A stretch of 50,617 nt of DNA. Origin: Bacilli bacterium (GTDB taxonomy: Bacteria; Bacillota_I; Bacilli_A; RF39; UBA660). The notes below the pieces were generated by a model that saw nothing but the letters and a program-made list of their open reading frames with translations, made no database searches and was not told the DNA's origin. Numbering within the stretch: the stretch's first letter is position 1; each line of letters opens with the position of its first letter. Positions 49,837 to 50,617 of this stretch are shown here, in pieces. The translations under genes were made by a program, and so were the position numbers. Location: the NCBI GenBank assembly GCA_017940575.1, contig JAGAYJ010000015.1:81083-131699 (forward strand). Direction: 5' to 3'.

Positions 49837-49851
49837 TGGGTTCTTTTTTTG
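49822..49851 (+). terminator. intrinsic terminator of murL-murD
   Basis: AGAACTCAC (49822-49830), loop AAATA, GTGGGTTCT (49836-49844) with one T-G pair, then T7. It spans the TAG stop. Confidence 0.85.
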
Positions 49852-49922
49852 TCTTCTTTTGTCGAAATGGTTGAAATATTTTTTTTATAATATAAAGTAT
49901 ATGCCGCAAGGAGGAGATATCT

Positions 49923-50617
49923 ATGATAGATACAGAAGAAAAATATTATACAGGAAAGTATGATAAAGCATTTAAAGAAATATTTTTAAAAGAATCTAAT
50001 AAAGATTTACTTAAAGTTTTATTGGAGGCAATATTAAATGTTAAGATTTATGATATAAAATTAGAACCAACAGAAAGGTTAAGTAATCATTTAAAAATCA
50101 AGAAAAAAACTTTTGATTGTCTGCTTAATACTAATGAAGGATTAATAGGAATAGAAGTAAATACAAGCCAACCTTCTTATATTCATCCAAGGAATTTTGC
50201 TTATGCATGTGATATGTATAAATCATCAACTACTATAGAAGATAACTATAGTGAAAATATTAATATAATTCAAATTAATTTAAGCTTTGGTTTACCTAAA
50301 AAACAAGAAAGAATTAGAGTATATAAAATGCAAGATGAAAAAGGAAATATGTTTGTTAAAAATTTTAAAATAATAGAGATTAATATGGATTTATATAATA
50401 AAAAATGGTATGATTTAAATAGATTAGAAATGACAACTGAAGAAAAAGAAAAAAATTTAAGTTTGATAATGATAGGGGAAGAAAGAGATAACCTTTTAGA
50501 ATTATCAAAAGAAAATAAGGTGGTGAATAAATATATGGAAGAGCTAGATAGAATTAATAAAGATCCAATATTTAGATGGTCTATATCAGAAGAAGATGAT
50601 CAAAGAATGATTAAAAA
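49923..50617 (+). CDS. Rpn/PD-(D/E)XK nuclease family transposase, runs off the window
   Basis: The first 231 codons are present; the gene continues beyond the window. The opening YDKAFKEIFLKESNKDLLKV, LEAILN, then the nuclease strand pair TFDCLLNTNEGLIGIEVNTS match Rpn-family (PF12784-type) recombination-promoting nucleases. The usual catalytic ExQ or ExK after the Asp is EVN here. These genes spread horizontally and are not linked to transposon ends here. A very strong AAGGAGGAG site precedes ATG 49923, and a TATAAT lies at 49886-49891. Confidence 0.82.
   Translation, partial: MIDTEEKYYTGKYDKAFKEIFLKESNKDLLKVLLEAILNVKIYDIKLEPTERLSNHLKIKKKTFDCLLNTNEGLIGIEVNTSQPSYIHPRNFAYACDMYKSSTTIEDNYSENINIIQINLSFGLPKKQERIRVYKMQDEKGNMFVKNFKIIEINMDLYNKKWYDLNRLEMTTEEKEKNLSLIMIGEERDNLLELSKENKVVNKYMEELDRINKDPIFRWSISEEDDQRMIK

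Noticed and set aside
1-50617. Mycoplasma-type genetic code (UGA = Trp)
   Set aside because: Several genes end in TGA with 4-bp overlaps to the next ATG, prfB is present with a UGA frameshift site, and Trp codons in conserved proteins are TGG.
1-50617. CRISPR array, insertion sequence ends or prophage
   Set aside because: I saw no regularly spaced direct repeats, no transposase with terminal repeats and no phage structural cluster; the BRO and Rpn genes stand alone.

Overview
The window is a very AT-rich, gene-dense chromosomal segment of a Gram-positive bacterium of the Firmicutes, class Bacilli type. The evidence is PolC, the RNA polymerase delta subunit (RpoE), omega (RpoZ), EngB/Der, LemA, YitT, YneF, Veg, SpoVG and YabP/YabQ/DivIC-type genes. 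UGA is a stop codon: several genes end in TGA, and prfB (RF2) is present with its programmed frameshift at a UGA, so this is not a Mycoplasma-code genome. Small genes, 4-bp overlaps and tiny intergenic gaps suggest a streamlined, perhaps host-associated lineage of uncultured Bacilli (RF39/Erysipelotrichia-like). That placement is inference.

Layout. 0-7.9 kb: tRNA-Thr(CGU), a Cys-rich two-helix membrane protein, engB, der, rpoZ, the spore protein gene sspI, lemA, and membrane or phosphoesterase genes. 8.0-11.8 kb: operon rimP-nusA-rnpM-infB, with RimP cut down to its N-terminal domain. 11.85-12.15 kb: a decayed gene fragment. 12.2-16.2 kb: prfB-yitT-ftsE-ftsX and a coiled-coil gene. 16.25-18.65 kb: a compact sporulation/division block, yabG-veg-spoVG then yabP-yabQ-divIC. 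18.7-20.3 kb: two tandem paralogues built from a 42-residue repeat. 20.3-29.3 kb: fhs, a class A PBP, ywiB-argS, rpoE, a type IV pilin-like gene, an orphan small-RNA candidate and def. 29.4-38.7 kb: a YjcZ-like gene, ftsW-type gene, pdp, a DUF2207 protein, an inactive EIIB-like protein, an orphan histidine kinase, an SDR, ynbB and small exported proteins. 38.8-46.2 kb: polC, parC, yneF. 46.2-50.6 kb: a BRO-family gene behind a LexA-like box, the pair murL-murD, and a truncated Rpn-family nuclease gene.

The most interesting content is (1) murL overlapping a murD whose ligand motif departs from the classical one, suggesting that D-Glu enters peptidoglycan by the MurD2/MurL route; (2) sporulation genes scattered through an apparently reduced genome; (3) a free-standing promoter-hairpin-terminator unit that looks like an undescribed small RNA; (4) tandem 42-residue-repeat solenoid proteins; and (5) a LexA-like operator inside the promoter of the BRO gene, plus a perfect inverted repeat inside that gene.

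Gene punctuation is unusually uniform. Most genes or operons end in a short intrinsic terminator whose stem contains or touches the stop codon. Many restart from an extended -10 element (TGnTATAAT) only 15-25 nt before the next start codon, with AGGTGA-type ribosome binding sites. Where an upstream GTG lies inside such a binding site, the ATG downstream of it was chosen as the start.
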